DNA from: Actinomadura sp. WMMA1423
GTDB taxonomy: Bacteria; Actinomycetota; Actinomycetes; Streptosporangiales; Streptosporangiaceae
Assembly: GCF_006547145.1 (NCBI RefSeq)
Contig: NZ_CP041244.1
Location: 3,410,001 to 3,474,000, forward strand
Reading direction: 5' to 3'
Length of the DNA: 64,000 nucleotides
Below the pieces are notes generated by a model. That model saw only the letters and a program-made list of their open reading frames with translations, was not told the DNA's origin and ran no database searches. Positions within the stretch are counted from its first letter, which is position 1. Each line of letters opens with the position of its first letter. Positions 1 to 11,575 of the stretch are shown piece by piece. The position numbers and the translations under genes were made by a program.

Positions 1-162
1 GGTGCTGCCGGAGGCCGCCACGAACCGGGCGCGCTGCTCGCCGCGCCGCCCCTGCGCCGGGCCGTCGTCGTGCGCGACGAGGACGGCGACGTTGGCCGCG
101 AGCGTCGTCAGCACGGAGACGCCGATGATCGTCGGAAGGACCCGGCGGTTCGGCTTGCCCAC
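1..162 (-). CDS. Partial membrane-anchored or exported protein (N-terminus only)
   Basis: The first 54 codons of a minus-strand gene that continues past the left edge. It opens with a GTG start, a short basic segment (GKPNRR), then a hydrophobic stretch of about 22 residues (roughly residues 8-30) that would act as a signal anchor or signal peptide, followed by a polar region rich in Gly, Arg and Gln. GAGGGAG lies about 7 bases before the GTG and supports the start. Nothing in the visible part identifies a family. The upstream region holds a 16-bp palindrome that could control it. Confidence 0.6.
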   Translation of the reverse strand, partial: MGKPNRRVLPTIIGVSVLTTLAANVAVLVAHDDGPAQGRRGEQRARFVAASGST

Positions 163-310
163 TGGCACACTCCCTCGATGTCGCCTTGCACCGGCTCCCT
201 GACCGCGTACAGGACACGACTATGACTCAGATGGTCGGCCACCGTCCAGATACCCGGGGCGCCACGGGACAGCCTCGTCCGCCCGGCTCCATTGGGTCAG
301 GCACGTTCCA

Positions 311-326
311 GTTACTCAGTAGTAAC
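311..326. promoter_or_regulatory. Palindromic operator candidate
   Basis: GTTACT-CAGT-AGTAAC is a perfect 6-bp inverted repeat with a 4-bp centre. It lies in the 210-base gap between the end of the DUF255 gene and the start of the partial gene at the left edge, about 150 bases upstream of that gene. The size and symmetry suit a dimeric repressor, but no regulator gene sits beside it. No convincing -35/-10 pair was seen in the rest of the gap. Confidence 0.35.
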
Positions 327-372
327 AGTCCGCGTGTCTGAGATCAAGGTCACGTTGCCACAAAGTGGATCG

Positions 373-2358
<1,986 letters not shown>

Positions 2359-2389
2359 GCCCACGATCCTGCCCGATCCCGCCGCCGCC

Positions 2390-3763
2390 TCACTCTCCCC
2401 GCGCCTGCGCGGCGAGGTCGGCCAGGGCCGGCTCGATGGCGCGGTGGAAGGTCGGATAGGCGTAGATCATCTCGCGGAGGGCGGCGGTCGGGGTCTCGGT
2501 GTGGACCGCCACGGCCAGGAAGCCGAGGACCTCCCCGCCGGACGGGCCCGCCGCCGTGGCGCCGACGAGGGTGCCCCACTCGGTGTCCTCCACGAGCTTG
2601 ATGAAGCCGTCGTTCCCGGCCTTGTGGATCCAGCCGCGGGTCGACTCGGGGATCCGCGCGACGGCCGTGCGGACGGGGAGGTTCTGGTCGCGGGCCTGGG
2701 CCTCGGTGAGACCGACGGACGCGATCTCGGGGTCGGTGAAGGTGACGCGGGGCACGGCGCGGTAGGCGGCGGGCGGCCCCTCCTCGCCGAGGACGTCCCG
2801 GACGGCGATGGCCGCCTGGTACATGGAGACGTGCGTGAACGCGCCCATGCCGGTGATGTCGCCGATCGCCCACACGCCGTCGGCGGCGCGCATGCGGCCG
2901 TCCACGGCGATCCGGCGGGCGCTCTCGTCCAGGCCGACGGCGCCGAGGCCGAGGCCCTTCAGGTTGGGGCGGCGGCCGGTCGCGACGAGGAGGCGGTCGG
3001 CGGGCACCGTCCCGTCGCCGAGGTGCATGGTGAACTCGGACCCGTCGTGGGTGACGCGGGTGACGTCCACGCCGGTGCGCACCCCGATGCCCTCGCGTTC
3101 GAAGACCTCGCGCAGGAGTGCGCTCGACTCGGGCTCGTCGTTGACCAGCAGGCGGTCGGCCGCCTCGACGATGGTGACGCGGCTGCCGAAGCGGGAGAAG
3201 ACCTGCGCCATCTCGACGCCGACCACGCCGCCGCCGAGGATGAGGAGCGACCCGGGGGCCTCGGTCGCCTGGACGGCTTCGCGGTTCGTCCAGTACGGGG
3301 TGTCGGCGAGGCCGTCGATGGGCGGGGCCGTGGGCGAGGTGCCGGTGTTGAGCACGATGCCGCGGCGGGCGCCGAAGACCTGGTCGCCCACGCTCACCTC
3401 GCGGGGAGCGGTGATGCGGCCCTCGCCGCGCACCAGGCGCACGCCCTTGCCGGTCAGGCGGTCGGCGGCGGCCTTGTCGTCCCACGAGTCGGTCGCCTCG
3501 TCGCGGATCCGGGCGGCCACCGGCCCCCAGTCGGGCCGGACGGAGGCCTGGCCCGCCATGCCGGGGACGCGGGCGGCCTCCGCGACCAGCCCGGCGGCCC
3601 GCACCATCATCTTCGTGGGGACGCAGGCGTAGTAGGGGCACTCGCCGCCGACCAGCCGCGACTCCACGCCGACGACCGACAGGCCCGCTTCGGCGAGCCT
3701 GCCGGCGGCGTCCTCTCCCCCGGGCCCGAGACCGATCACCACGACATCGACTTCTTCAGTCAT
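2390..3763 (-). CDS. FAD-dependent pyridine nucleotide-disulfide oxidoreductase, class I-like
   Basis: 457 residues with the layout of dihydrolipoamide dehydrogenase and mercuric reductase: FAD-binding GLGPGG at residues 11-16, a CPYYAC redox pair (C42, C47) in the position of the usual CxxxxC, a second Rossmann motif GGGVVGVE near residue 175, an ATGRRPN segment, GDITG, and a C-terminal dimerisation domain. The family's C-terminal HPTxxE motif, which supplies the catalytic His-Glu dyad, reads YPTFHR here, so the acid-base pair is missing although the disulfide cysteines remain. The natural substrate is therefore uncertain and lipoamide dehydrogenase activity is unlikely. The gene lies 25 bases after rnz, same strand. 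Confidence 0.85.
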   Translation of the reverse strand: MTEEVDVVVIGLGPGGEDAAGRLAEAGLSVVGVESRLVGGECPYYACVPTKMMVRAAGLVAEAARVPGMAGQASVRPDWGPVAARIRDEATDSWDDKAAADRLTGKGVRLVRGEGRITAPREVSVGDQVFGARRGIVLNTGTSPTAPPIDGLADTPYWTNREAVQATEAPGSLLILGGGVVGVEMAQVFSRFGSRVTIVEAADRLLVNDEPESSALLREVFEREGIGVRTGVDVTRVTHDGSEFTMHLGDGTVPADRLLVATGRRPNLKGLGLGAVGLDESARRIAVDGRMRAADGVWAIGDITGMGAFTHVSMYQAAIAVRDVLGEEGPPAAYRAVPRVTFTDPEIASVGLTEAQARDQNLPVRTAVARIPESTRGWIHKAGNDGFIKLVEDTEWGTLVGATAAGPSGGEVLGFLAVAVHTETPTAALREMIYAYPTFHRAIEPALADLAAQARGE

Positions 3764-3788
3764 GACCTGGGTCCTGCCCGGCTTCCCG

Positions 3789-4724
3789 TCAGGTCAGACG
3801 GCGCGGCGGCAACGGGATGCGGTCCAGGTCGTGGACGAGGGAGATGTCGCCGTCGAACGCGGCGGAGGCCTCGGCCAGGAAGCGCCCCTCGTCGTCGGCG
3901 GGGTAGCGCTCGGAGAAGTGGGTCAGGACGAGGCGGCGGACGCCCGCCTCGGCGGCCACCTCACCGGCCTGGGCGGCGGTGAGGTGCCCGTACTCGGCGG
4001 CCAGCCCGGCGTCCTCGTGCAGGAACGTGGACTCGATGACGAGCATGTCCACCCCGGCGGCCAGTTCCCGGACGCCGTCGCAGAGCCGGGTGTCCATGAC
4101 GAAGGCGGCCTTCTGCCCGGGCCGGGTCACGCTGCACTCCTCCAGCGTGACGGGGCGGCCGTCAGGCGCGGTGACCCGCCCGTCCTCCTGGAGGCGGCGG
4201 ATCAGCGGCCCCCTGACGCCACGCGCGGCGAGTTCGTCCGGCAGCATCGTCACGCCGTCGGGTTCCTCCAGCCGGTACCCGTACGCCTCAACCGGGTGGG
4301 ACAGCCGCCGTGCGACCAGGCTGAACGGGGCGTCGCCGGTGTCGAGCGCCATCCGCTCCCCCGAGACCGGGCGCTCGCGCACGACGCCCGTGTCCCGGAA
4401 GACGGCCGCGTTCCGCAGCCGCTCCCAGTAGACCCGGCCGCTCGCCGGGAACGCCGCGTCCACGGGGTGCGCGACGCCGTCGCGGGCGATGCGCTGCACG
4501 ATCCCCGGCACGCCGAGGCAGTGGTCGCCGTGGAAGTGGGTCACGCAGATCCAGTTCACGTCGTTCGCGGAGAGGCCCGCGTGCGTCATCTGGCGCTGCG
4601 TCCCCTCTCCCGGGTCGAACAGGACGCCCTGGCCGTCCCAGCGCAGCAGGTAGCCGTTGTGGTTGCGGGTCCTCGTGGGCACCGCGCTGGCGGAGCCGAG
4701 GACGGTGAGATCGCGCACGGACAT
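3789..4724 (-). CDS. rnz: Ribonuclease Z (tRNA 3' endonuclease)
   Basis: 311 residues, typical of the short RNase Z form. This metallo-beta-lactamase-fold endonuclease trims tRNA precursors 3' to the discriminator base. The zinc-binding motif HFHGDH is at residues 63-68, and the upstream segment GSASAVPT and FDPGEGTQ match the family. Further metal-ligand regions ([19 protein letters not shown]) follow in order. The open frame extends 36 codons further upstream, but the ATG chosen has a run of six G immediately before it, and the upstream extension (Arg/His-rich) looks non-coding. The gene is divergent from the PPOX gene, with only about 80 bases between the two starts. Confidence 0.9.
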   Translation of the reverse strand: MSVRDLTVLGSASAVPTRTRNHNGYLLRWDGQGVLFDPGEGTQRQMTHAGLSANDVNWICVTHFHGDHCLGVPGIVQRIARDGVAHPVDAAFPASGRVYWERLRNAAVFRDTGVVRERPVSGERMALDTGDAPFSLVARRLSHPVEAYGYRLEEPDGVTMLPDELAARGVRGPLIRRLQEDGRVTAPDGRPVTLEECSVTRPGQKAAFVMDTRLCDGVRELAAGVDMLVIESTFLHEDAGLAAEYGHLTAAQAGEVAAEAGVRRLVLTHFSERYPADDEGRFLAEASAAFDGDISLVHDLDRIPLPPRRLT

Positions 4725-4803
4725 CCCCCCATGGTGCCGGTCGGAGGGCCGGACAAGCGCTTGGTTATCGTGGGCGCGACGCAGGCGATCCTGGGAGGGC
4801 CCG

Positions 4804-5280
4804 TTGGCCACTGGCAAGCGCGACAAGATCAAGATGACGCCCGAGGAAGTGGCGGACTACCTCGCCGCCGACTTCAAGGTGCAGGTCGCGACCATCGGCA
4901 AGGACGGTGAGCCCCATCTGGTGACGATGTTCTACACCCTGTACGAGGGCAAGATCGCCTTCACCACGTACAAGTCCTCGCAGAAGGTGATCAATCTGCG
5001 CCGCGACCCGACCATGACGTGCCTGGTCGAGGACGGCGTGGAGTACAACGATCTGCGCGGCGTCGCCCTGTACGGGCGGGGCCTCGTCATCGAGGACCCC
5101 GAGCCGCGGTCCAAGGTGGGCATGGTGGTCGGCTCCCGCATGGCGGGCCTGCCCGTCCCGAAGCTGGGCGAGCCGATCGACCCGGTCATCGCCGAGGGCA
5201 TCGAGCAGGCCCTGGCCAAGCGTGTGCTCGTCGTCATGGAACCCGACCGGGTCGTCAGCTGGGACCACGGCAAGCTCTAG
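4804..5280 (+). CDS. Pyridoxamine 5'-phosphate oxidase-fold (PPOX/FDOR) protein
   Basis: 158 residues from a TTG start that has GGGAGGG five bases upstream. The longer open frame upstream overlaps rnz and reads as Arg/Trp-rich noise. The sequence has the split-barrel flavin or F420 binding pattern: a short N-terminal helix ([10 protein letters not shown]), the strand [20 protein letters not shown], and the segment [16 protein letters not shown] typical of actinobacterial F420-dependent FDOR proteins of the TIGR03618 type. Substrate is unknown. It is transcribed towards the TPR gene, with only 14 bases between the two stop codons. Confidence 0.8.
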   Translation: MATGKRDKIKMTPEEVADYLAADFKVQVATIGKDGEPHLVTMFYTLYEGKIAFTTYKSSQKVINLRRDPTMTCLVEDGVEYNDLRGVALYGRGLVIEDPEPRSKVGMVVGSRMAGLPVPKLGEPIDPVIAEGIEQALAKRVLVVMEPDRVVSWDHGKL

Positions 5281-5294
5281 GACGCCCGGGCGGG

Positions 5295-5858
5295 TCAGGC
5301 CGGCCGGGTCAGTTCGGCGGCGCGGTCCAGGGCGGCGCGCTCGGCCGCGCCGTCGCCGCGCAGGCGCGCGGCGTCGGCGATGCGGACGAACATGGCGGCC
5401 TGCCCGCCGGGATCGTCCAGCCTGCGCAGGATCTCCAGGGCCTGGCCGAAGAAGTTGAGGGCCGCGACGGGACGGTTCGCGCGCAGGTAGGCGTCGCCGA
5501 GGCTCTCCAGCGCCCGCGCGCGGCCGTGCTCGTCGGGCTCGGGCAGGGCGGCGAACTCGTCCGGCAGCGGACCGAGCAGCCCGATCGCGCGGTCGAGGTC
5601 GCCGCTGCCGATCAGCGCCAGGGCGAGGTCGTGCCGAACCGCCAGGACCCGGTGGGCGCCGCCCTCGCGCTCGGCGAGGCGCAGCGCCTCCTCCAGCGTC
5701 TCGACGGCCTCCGCCCAACGTTCCCGCTCCAGCAGGGCCAGCCCCTCGGCCCCCACCTCGCCCTCTCCGGCCGCCGCGCCGGAGAGATGGCGGTCGAGGG
5801 CGCGGCGAACCGCCGCGGGCGGGAGATCGCGGTCGGGGTCATCGGAGTTCGCGCGCAC
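5295..5858 (-). CDS. Tetratricopeptide-repeat protein
   Basis: 187 residues made mostly of paired helices with TPR-like spacing: repeated Ala/Leu-rich units such as RWAEAVETLEEALRLAE, SGDLDRAIGLLGPL and NRPVAALNFFGQALEIL. No signal peptide or membrane segment, so probably a cytoplasmic protein-protein interaction scaffold. The open frame extends 45 codons further upstream. I chose the GTG with GGGGAGGA about 7 bases before it, because the extension is an Arg-rich shadow of the neighbour. No catalytic domain is visible. It lies 62 bases after the small membrane protein gene. Confidence 0.75.
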   Translation of the reverse strand: MRANSDDPDRDLPPAAVRRALDRHLSGAAAGEGEVGAEGLALLERERWAEAVETLEEALRLAEREGGAHRVLAVRHDLALALIGSGDLDRAIGLLGPLPDEFAALPEPDEHGRARALESLGDAYLRANRPVAALNFFGQALEILRRLDDPGGQAAMFVRIADAARLRGDGAAERAALDRAAELTRPA

Positions 5859-5920
5859 GTCGAGGGTCCTCCCCGGAGGCGATGGCGTCCAACCGGCGCG
5901 GAGCCCGGCCCGGGGCCGGG

Positions 5921-6163
5921 TCAGGCGTCGTCGTCGGAGGGCTTGGCGGCCGCGGAGGCCTTGGCCGCCTTGGCGGCCTCGGCGCGCTCCCACTCCTGCT
6001 GCCGGAGATCCGCCTCGCGCGGCGCCTGGATCTTCTTCATCTGCTTGCCCATCGAGCGGATGAGGAAGACCGTCGCGGCCAGCAGGAGGAGGAACACCAC
6101 GAAACCGAGGACGCCGGGGCTCACCGTGTCGTCGTTGAGCGGCATGGCGAGGACGGCTGGCAT
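5921..6163 (-). CDS. Small single-pass membrane protein next to mca
   Basis: 80 residues. An N-terminal transmembrane helix (about residues 17-35, GVLGFVVFLLLLAATVFLI) is followed by a basic, then Ala/Lys/Glu-rich cytoplasmic tail likely to be helical. The ATG overlaps the mca stop codon by one base (TGATG), so translation is probably coupled to mca. A second in-frame ATG lies six codons later. M. tuberculosis has a small membrane protein gene, Rv1083, at the corresponding position beside mca. The function is unknown; the tight coupling suggests a role linked to mycothiol conjugate processing at the membrane, which is inference. Confidence 0.8.
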   Translation of the reverse strand: MPAVLAMPLNDDTVSPGVLGFVVFLLLLAATVFLIRSMGKQMKKIQAPREADLRQQEWERAEAAKAAKASAAAKPSDDDA

Positions 6164-7113
6164 CACAAACACACCTTCTCCCGGACGCCGGCGAACAGGT
6201 CGTCCTCCGGCAGCTCCGTGTCGACCAGGGACCTGGCCAAATGGTAGTCCTCGGTGGGCCATGCCTCGCGCTGGACGTCCAGCGGGACGACGAACCAGAA
6301 GCCGTCCGGGTCGATCTGCGTGGCGTGGGCGAGCAGCGCCCGGTCGCGGGTCTCGAAGTGGTCGGCGCAGGGGACGCGGGTGGTGACCTCCCACCTGGCG
6401 CGCTCGTCGCCCTCCTCCTCGAAGCGCTTCAGCCAGTCGCCGTAGGGCGACTCCAGGCCGGCCTTCTCCATGGCGGAGTGCAGGGCGAGGATGCGCTCCT
6501 TGCTGAAGGTCATGTGGTAGTAGAGCTTCAGCGGCTGCCAGGGGTCGCCGGCGTCCTGGTAGCGCTCCGGGTCGCCCGCGGCCTCGAACGCCTCCACCGA
6601 CACCTCGTGGCACTTCACGTGGTCGGGGTGGGGGTAGCCGCCGTTCTCGTCGTAGGTGAGCATCACGTGCGGGCGGAACTCGCGGACCGCGCGCACCAGC
6701 GGCTCGGCGGCGGTCTCCAGCGGCTCCAGCGCGAAGCAGCCCTCCGGCAGCGGGGGAAGCGGGTCGCCCTCGGGGAAGCCGGAGTCGACGAACCCGAGCC
6801 AGCGCTGCCCGACGCCGAGGATCTCGCGGGCCCGCGCCATCTCCTCCTCGCGGACCTTGCCGATGTCGGCCTTGATCTCGGGGCGGTCCATCGCCGGGTT
6901 CAGGATGTCGCCGCGCTCGCCGCCGGTGCAGGTGACGACGAGGACCTCGACCCCGTCGGCGACGTAGCGGGCCATCGTGGCCGCGCCCTTGCTGGACTCG
7001 TCGTCGGGGTGCGCGTGCACCGCCATGAGCCGCAGGGGCTCGTCGCCGCCGCAGGGCCGTTCGAGCGCCGCACCGCCCATGGCGTCGGACGTACCGTCGA
7101 TGACCTCGGACAC
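6163..7113 (-). CDS. mca: Mycothiol S-conjugate amidase
   Basis: 316 residues. Mca cleaves mycothiol S-conjugates of electrophiles or drugs to release a mercapturic acid for export and GlcN-inositol for reuse, a detoxification route specific to actinobacteria. LmbE-type zinc motif AHPDDE is at residues 34-39, with the downstream HPDH pair in the segment YPHPDHVKCHEV. The sequence from LRLMAVHAHPDDESSKG is nearly diagnostic for Mca rather than MshB. The GTG start has GGGAGA just upstream and gives about 27 residues before the conserved core. An internal ATG at codon 12 would give a length nearer to the usual one. It is divergent from the DUF4307 gene across a short regulatory gap. Confidence 0.95.
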   Translation of the reverse strand: MSEVIDGTSDAMGGAALERPCGGDEPLRLMAVHAHPDDESSKGAATMARYVADGVEVLVVTCTGGERGDILNPAMDRPEIKADIGKVREEEMARAREILGVGQRWLGFVDSGFPEGDPLPPLPEGCFALEPLETAAEPLVRAVREFRPHVMLTYDENGGYPHPDHVKCHEVSVEAFEAAGDPERYQDAGDPWQPLKLYYHMTFSKERILALHSAMEKAGLESPYGDWLKRFEEEGDERARWEVTTRVPCADHFETRDRALLAHATQIDPDGFWFVVPLDVQREAWPTEDYHLARSLVDTELPEDDLFAGVREKVCL

Positions 7114-7184
7114 TGGGGGTCTCCCTCTCCGGACTGTTGAGCGGCCCCCGGTTCGAGGCACGCGCCGTGACAGACGAGAATGAA

Positions 7185-7197
7185 TTGTCCCTGACAA
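7185..7197. promoter_or_regulatory. Inverted repeat in the mca-DUF4307 divergent gap
   Basis: TTGTC-CCT-GACAA is a 5-bp inverted repeat in the A/T-richer part of the divergent intergenic region. It lies 72 bases upstream of mca and 30 bases upstream of the DUF4307 ATG. Its location suits an operator for either promoter. No regulator can be assigned from the window. Confidence 0.3.
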
Positions 7198-7226
7198 CGT
7201 CCGCACCCCGCACGAGGATTCCCGCG

Positions 7227-7610
7227 ATGACGACAAGCACGTCGAAGGCAGCGGCCCCGGCCGAGTCCCGCCGGAGCCGGCTCGGGCTGGTGGCCGTCGG
7301 CCTCCTCGCGGCGCTGGGGGCGGCCGGCTTCGGCATCCTCGCCGCGCACGCGGGGCAGACGCCCGGGATCGTCCCGCAGACCGTCGCCTACGACATCACC
7401 GACACGTCGGTCGAGATCAACTACACGGTGGCCAAGGGGAAGGGCGACGACGTGCGCTGCACCGTGGACGCCTACGACACCAAGTTCGTGGTGCTCGCGC
7501 AGAAGGAGGTCTCCGTACCGCCGGGGACGTCCGGCGCGAAGGGGACGGAGACGCTCCAGACGCCCCGCCGGGCCACCGGCGCCAGGATCCGCGACTGCCG
7601 GAAGGTCTGA
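7227..7610 (+). CDS. DUF4307 membrane-anchored protein
   Basis: 127 residues: a polar N-terminus, one transmembrane helix (about residues 20-38, LGLVAVGLLAALGAAGFGI), then an extracytoplasmic beta-rich domain with two cysteines (in DVRCTVDAYD and near the C-terminus in IRDCRKV). This matches the actinobacterial DUF4307 family, whose M. tuberculosis member Rv1081c also sits between mca and greA. The ATG start has GAGGA about 9 bases upstream; a GTG 20 codons earlier is an alternative. Function unknown. The two cysteines could form a disulfide outside the cell. Confidence 0.8.
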   Translation: MTTSTSKAAAPAESRRSRLGLVAVGLLAALGAAGFGILAAHAGQTPGIVPQTVAYDITDTSVEINYTVAKGKGDDVRCTVDAYDTKFVVLAQKEVSVPPGTSGAKGTETLQTPRRATGARIRDCRKV

Positions 7611-7624
7611 CGTTCCTTCCGCCG

Positions 7625-7645
7625 CCGGCAGGCCGATACTGCCGG
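7625..7645 (+). terminator. Candidate terminator after DUF4307
   Basis: Inverted repeat CCGGCAG / CTGCCGG (7-bp arms, 7-base loop) 14 bases after the DUF4307 stop, with no U-run. Weak intrinsic terminator of the type common in GC-rich actinomycetes. Confidence 0.35.
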
Positions 7646-7805
7646 TGAGGAGCGGGACACGATTGGCGGATTGCGGACGCCGAGTTCAGGGAACCTTTAC
7701 CCGCACACACCGGATAGGCTAGAGGTTTCACCCAGCCGCACTTCATGTCGATGTGACGCCCGCCCGCGGGGGTGGACGATCGCACCATGTGGATGAGGAG
7801 TACCC

Positions 7806-8306
7806 GTGACCGAGACCCGCGCTGACAACGTCACCTGGCTGACCCAGGAGGCGTACGACCGGCTCAAGGCTGAGCTGGACCACCTGTCGGGCCCGGGCCG
7901 CATCGAGATCGCTCAGAAGATCGAGGCGGCGCGGGAGGAGGGCGACCTGCGCGAGAACGGCGGCTACCACGCGGCCAAGGAGGAGCAGGGCAAGATCGAG
8001 GGCCGGATCCTCCAGCTCCAGGGCATCCTGGAGAACGCCCGCGTCGGCGAGGCCCCGCGCACCGAGGGCGTCGTCGGGCCGGGCATGACCGTCACGGTCT
8101 CGTTCGAGGGCGACGACGAGGAGGTGACGTTCCTGCTCGCCTCCCGCGAGGAGGTCGGCGCCCCCATCGACGTCTACTCCCCGAAGTCGCCGCTCGGCGC
8201 GGCCATCGACGGCAAGAAGGTCGGCGACAAGGCCACCTACAACCTCCCCAACGGCCGTTCCATGACCGTGGAGATCCTCGACGCCACCCCCTACGGCGGC
8301 GCGTAG
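7806..8306 (+). CDS. greA: Transcription elongation factor GreA
   Basis: 166 residues, standard length. GreA rescues backtracked RNA polymerase by stimulating transcript cleavage through the secondary channel. The N-terminal coiled coil carries the acidic tip GDLRENGGYHAAKEEQ with the conserved Asp and Glu, and the C-terminal FKBP-like domain ends in the expected YxxP-type region (YSPKSPLGAAIDGKKVGD). GTG start with GAGGAG about 5 bases upstream. It is followed by a strong hairpin terminator, so it is probably monocistronic. The greA, DUF4307, mca order is shared with M. tuberculosis. Confidence 0.97.
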   Translation: MTETRADNVTWLTQEAYDRLKAELDHLSGPGRIEIAQKIEAAREEGDLRENGGYHAAKEEQGKIEGRILQLQGILENARVGEAPRTEGVVGPGMTVTVSFEGDDEEVTFLLASREEVGAPIDVYSPKSPLGAAIDGKKVGDKATYNLPNGRSMTVEILDATPYGGA

Positions 8307-8334
8307 CCGCCGGTTTCGGCACCGCGAAGACGAA

Positions 8335-8363
8335 GACCGCCGGGCGTACCCCGCCCGGCGGTC
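8335..8363 (+). terminator. Intrinsic terminator of greA
   Basis: Perfect 12-bp stem GACCGCCGGGCG / CGCCCGGCGGTC with a 5-base loop (TACCC), starting 28 bases after the greA stop and followed by GTTGCTT. Confidence 0.8.
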
Positions 8364-8496
8364 GTTGCTTGTCCGCCCCTGACCTGGCATGTGTTCTCCT
8401 GTGCCGTGCCTCACAGTGGCCGAAGTCCCACGACAGGGGACGGTGATCTCCGAATCAGCATCGGGCTCGGCCCGGTCAGCAAACGGAGGTAATGAG

Positions 8497-8661
8497 ATGA
8501 GCGAGACTTCATCGGTCACCCCGCACACCGGCTTCGCGGTGGACTCGAAGGGGACCGCCGCCCCGCGTGAGGGCCAGGACCTGCGCCGCGGCCCCCGCGA
8601 CGGCTTCGCCGTCGACAGCCGCGGTCAGATCACCGACAGGCCCGCCAGTGGGGCCCGGTGA
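8497..8661 (+). CDS. 54-residue protein with an internal GFAVDS repeat
   Basis: A short gene I do not recognise. GGAGGT is placed six bases before the ATG, and a strong hairpin terminator follows the stop by 55 bases, so it is a well-defined single-gene unit. The peptide is hydrophilic, has no signal peptide, and contains the hexapeptide GFAVDS twice, at residues 12-17 and 36-41, each followed by K/R-G. The linker between them is rich in Arg, Gly and Pro. No Cys is present. It could be a small regulatory or structural protein, or less likely a peptide precursor; no maturation enzyme gene lies nearby. The 190 bases before it hold only the greA terminator and its own leader. Confidence 0.7.
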   Translation: MSETSSVTPHTGFAVDSKGTAAPREGQDLRRGPRDGFAVDSRGQITDRPASGAR

Positions 8662-8716
8662 TCCATCAACTTCAGGTCGGCTGAGAACCTTCACGGCCTG
8701 ATCTGATCCCACCTCC

Positions 8717-8755
8717 AACCGGCCTTCGCATCTCTTCGAGATGCGGGGGCCGGTT
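8717..8755 (+). terminator. Intrinsic terminator of the 54-residue gene
   Basis: Two-part stem: outer AACCGGCC / GGCCGGTT and inner CGCATCTC / GAGATGCG with a 3-base loop, separated by a 2x2 internal loop. About 16 paired bases, followed shortly by CCTTTTG. Confidence 0.8.
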
Positions 8756-8797
8756 CACTGTCCGGCCTTTTGATGCATCCCGTGCCCTACCGCAGGG

Positions 8798-10542
<1,745 letters not shown>

Positions 10543-10602
10543 TCCCCGGCGGTCCGCAGGCCGCGCCACCAGCGACGCCCCGACGCCTGTGAGAGCTCGG
10601 GG

Positions 10603-10638
10603 GACCGGCTCCGGACGCACCCGCGTCCGGGGCCGGTC
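10603..10638 (+). terminator. Intrinsic terminator of hpd
   Basis: Stem GACCGGC-T-CCGGACGC paired with GCGTCCGG-G-GCCGGTC (16 bp with one G-U pair in RNA) and a 4-base loop, 60 bases after the stop codon. Confidence 0.75.
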
Positions 10639-10686
10639 GTCACCGGGGGGACCAAGCGCCTCCCTTACCCGGCACACTGTGGGGCC

Positions 10687-11478
10687 ATGAGCGAACCACC
10701 CCAGGACACCCCGAAGCCGGACAGCGGCTGGCAGCCCCCGGACCAGCGGCAGGAGGAGGCGCCCGCCTCGCCCGAGCGCCCGCCGCCCTACCAGGGCTCG
10801 TACGGCGGGCCCCCCGCCCAGGCCGCCCCCGCGGCCGGGCACCACCCCGGGGCACTTCCCCAAGCGCCGCCCGTTCCGGGCTACGGACCGCCCGGCGTCC
10901 CCCATCCCGGCTTCGGAGGCGGCGCGCAGGACGCGGTCGCCGGGCGCGGCGCGCGGCTCGGCGCCGGAATCATCGACAGCGTCGTCCTCAGCGTCGCGGC
11001 GGTGCCGGCCGTCCTGTTCTCGATCCGCTGGGACCGGATGCGCGACTCCATCGAGTCCGGGGAACCGGTCACGAACCCGCTGGACCTCTACAACATCCCG
11101 CGCCTCCTCGCCGCATACGCGGTCGTGTTCCTGCTGGGCTTCGCCTACTTCACCGTCCTGCACGCCCGGTGGGGCCAGACGCTCGGCAAGAAGGCGTTCG
11201 GCATCCGGCTGGTGCGGGCGGAGGACCGGTCGGCGGTGAGCTGGGGGCAGGCGCTCGGCCGGCAGGCGATCGTGTACGGCATCGGCGTGACGACGGGCGC
11301 GCTGAACCTCCTCGTGCCCGGCGCCGGGATCCTCGGGCTCGTCGGCCTGCTCGACAACGCCTGGATCCTGTGGGACGACCGGCGCCAGGCGCTGCACGAC
11401 AAGGCGGTCAAGACGGTGGTGGTGAAGGCGACGCCGTGGACGCCGAACCCCTACGCGCGGGAGCGGTCCGGGTCCTGA
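10687..11478 (+). CDS. RDD-family membrane protein with proline-rich N-terminus
   Basis: 263 residues. The first 85 are a disordered Pro/Gly/Gln-rich cytoplasmic segment; the rest is an RDD domain with three or four hydrophobic helices (starting [21 protein letters not shown]), the signature [19 protein letters not shown], and the C-terminal [24 protein letters not shown] proteins are poorly understood; some act in ion transport. Start is the ATG just after CCGGCACACTGTGGGGCC, without a strong ribosome site. It forms a tandem pair with the next gene, another RDD protein with the same layout. Confidence 0.85.
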   Translation: MSEPPQDTPKPDSGWQPPDQRQEEAPASPERPPPYQGSYGGPPAQAAPAAGHHPGALPQAPPVPGYGPPGVPHPGFGGGAQDAVAGRGARLGAGIIDSVVLSVAAVPAVLFSIRWDRMRDSIESGEPVTNPLDLYNIPRLLAAYAVVFLLGFAYFTVLHARWGQTLGKKAFGIRLVRAEDRSAVSWGQALGRQAIVYGIGVTTGALNLLVPGAGILGLVGLLDNAWILWDDRRQALHDKAVKTVVVKATPWTPNPYARERSGS

Positions 11479-11575
11479 ACGCGCCCGGGCAAGGGCCGGT
11501 CATGCGGAGGTAAACATTCCGGCTCCACCCGGGCGCGGCAGGGTTGACCCGCGGTGGCGCGGCGAATCTCACGGC

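Noticed and set aside
7690..7720. SigR/ECF-type promoter upstream of greA (GGAAC word)
   Set aside because: No matching GTT at the required spacing, and the TAGGCT word is too close to TTTACC for a standard promoter.
8389..8496. Longer start for the 54-residue protein
   Set aside because: An upstream in-frame ATG exists but has no ribosome site, while GGAGGT directly serves the ATG at 8497.
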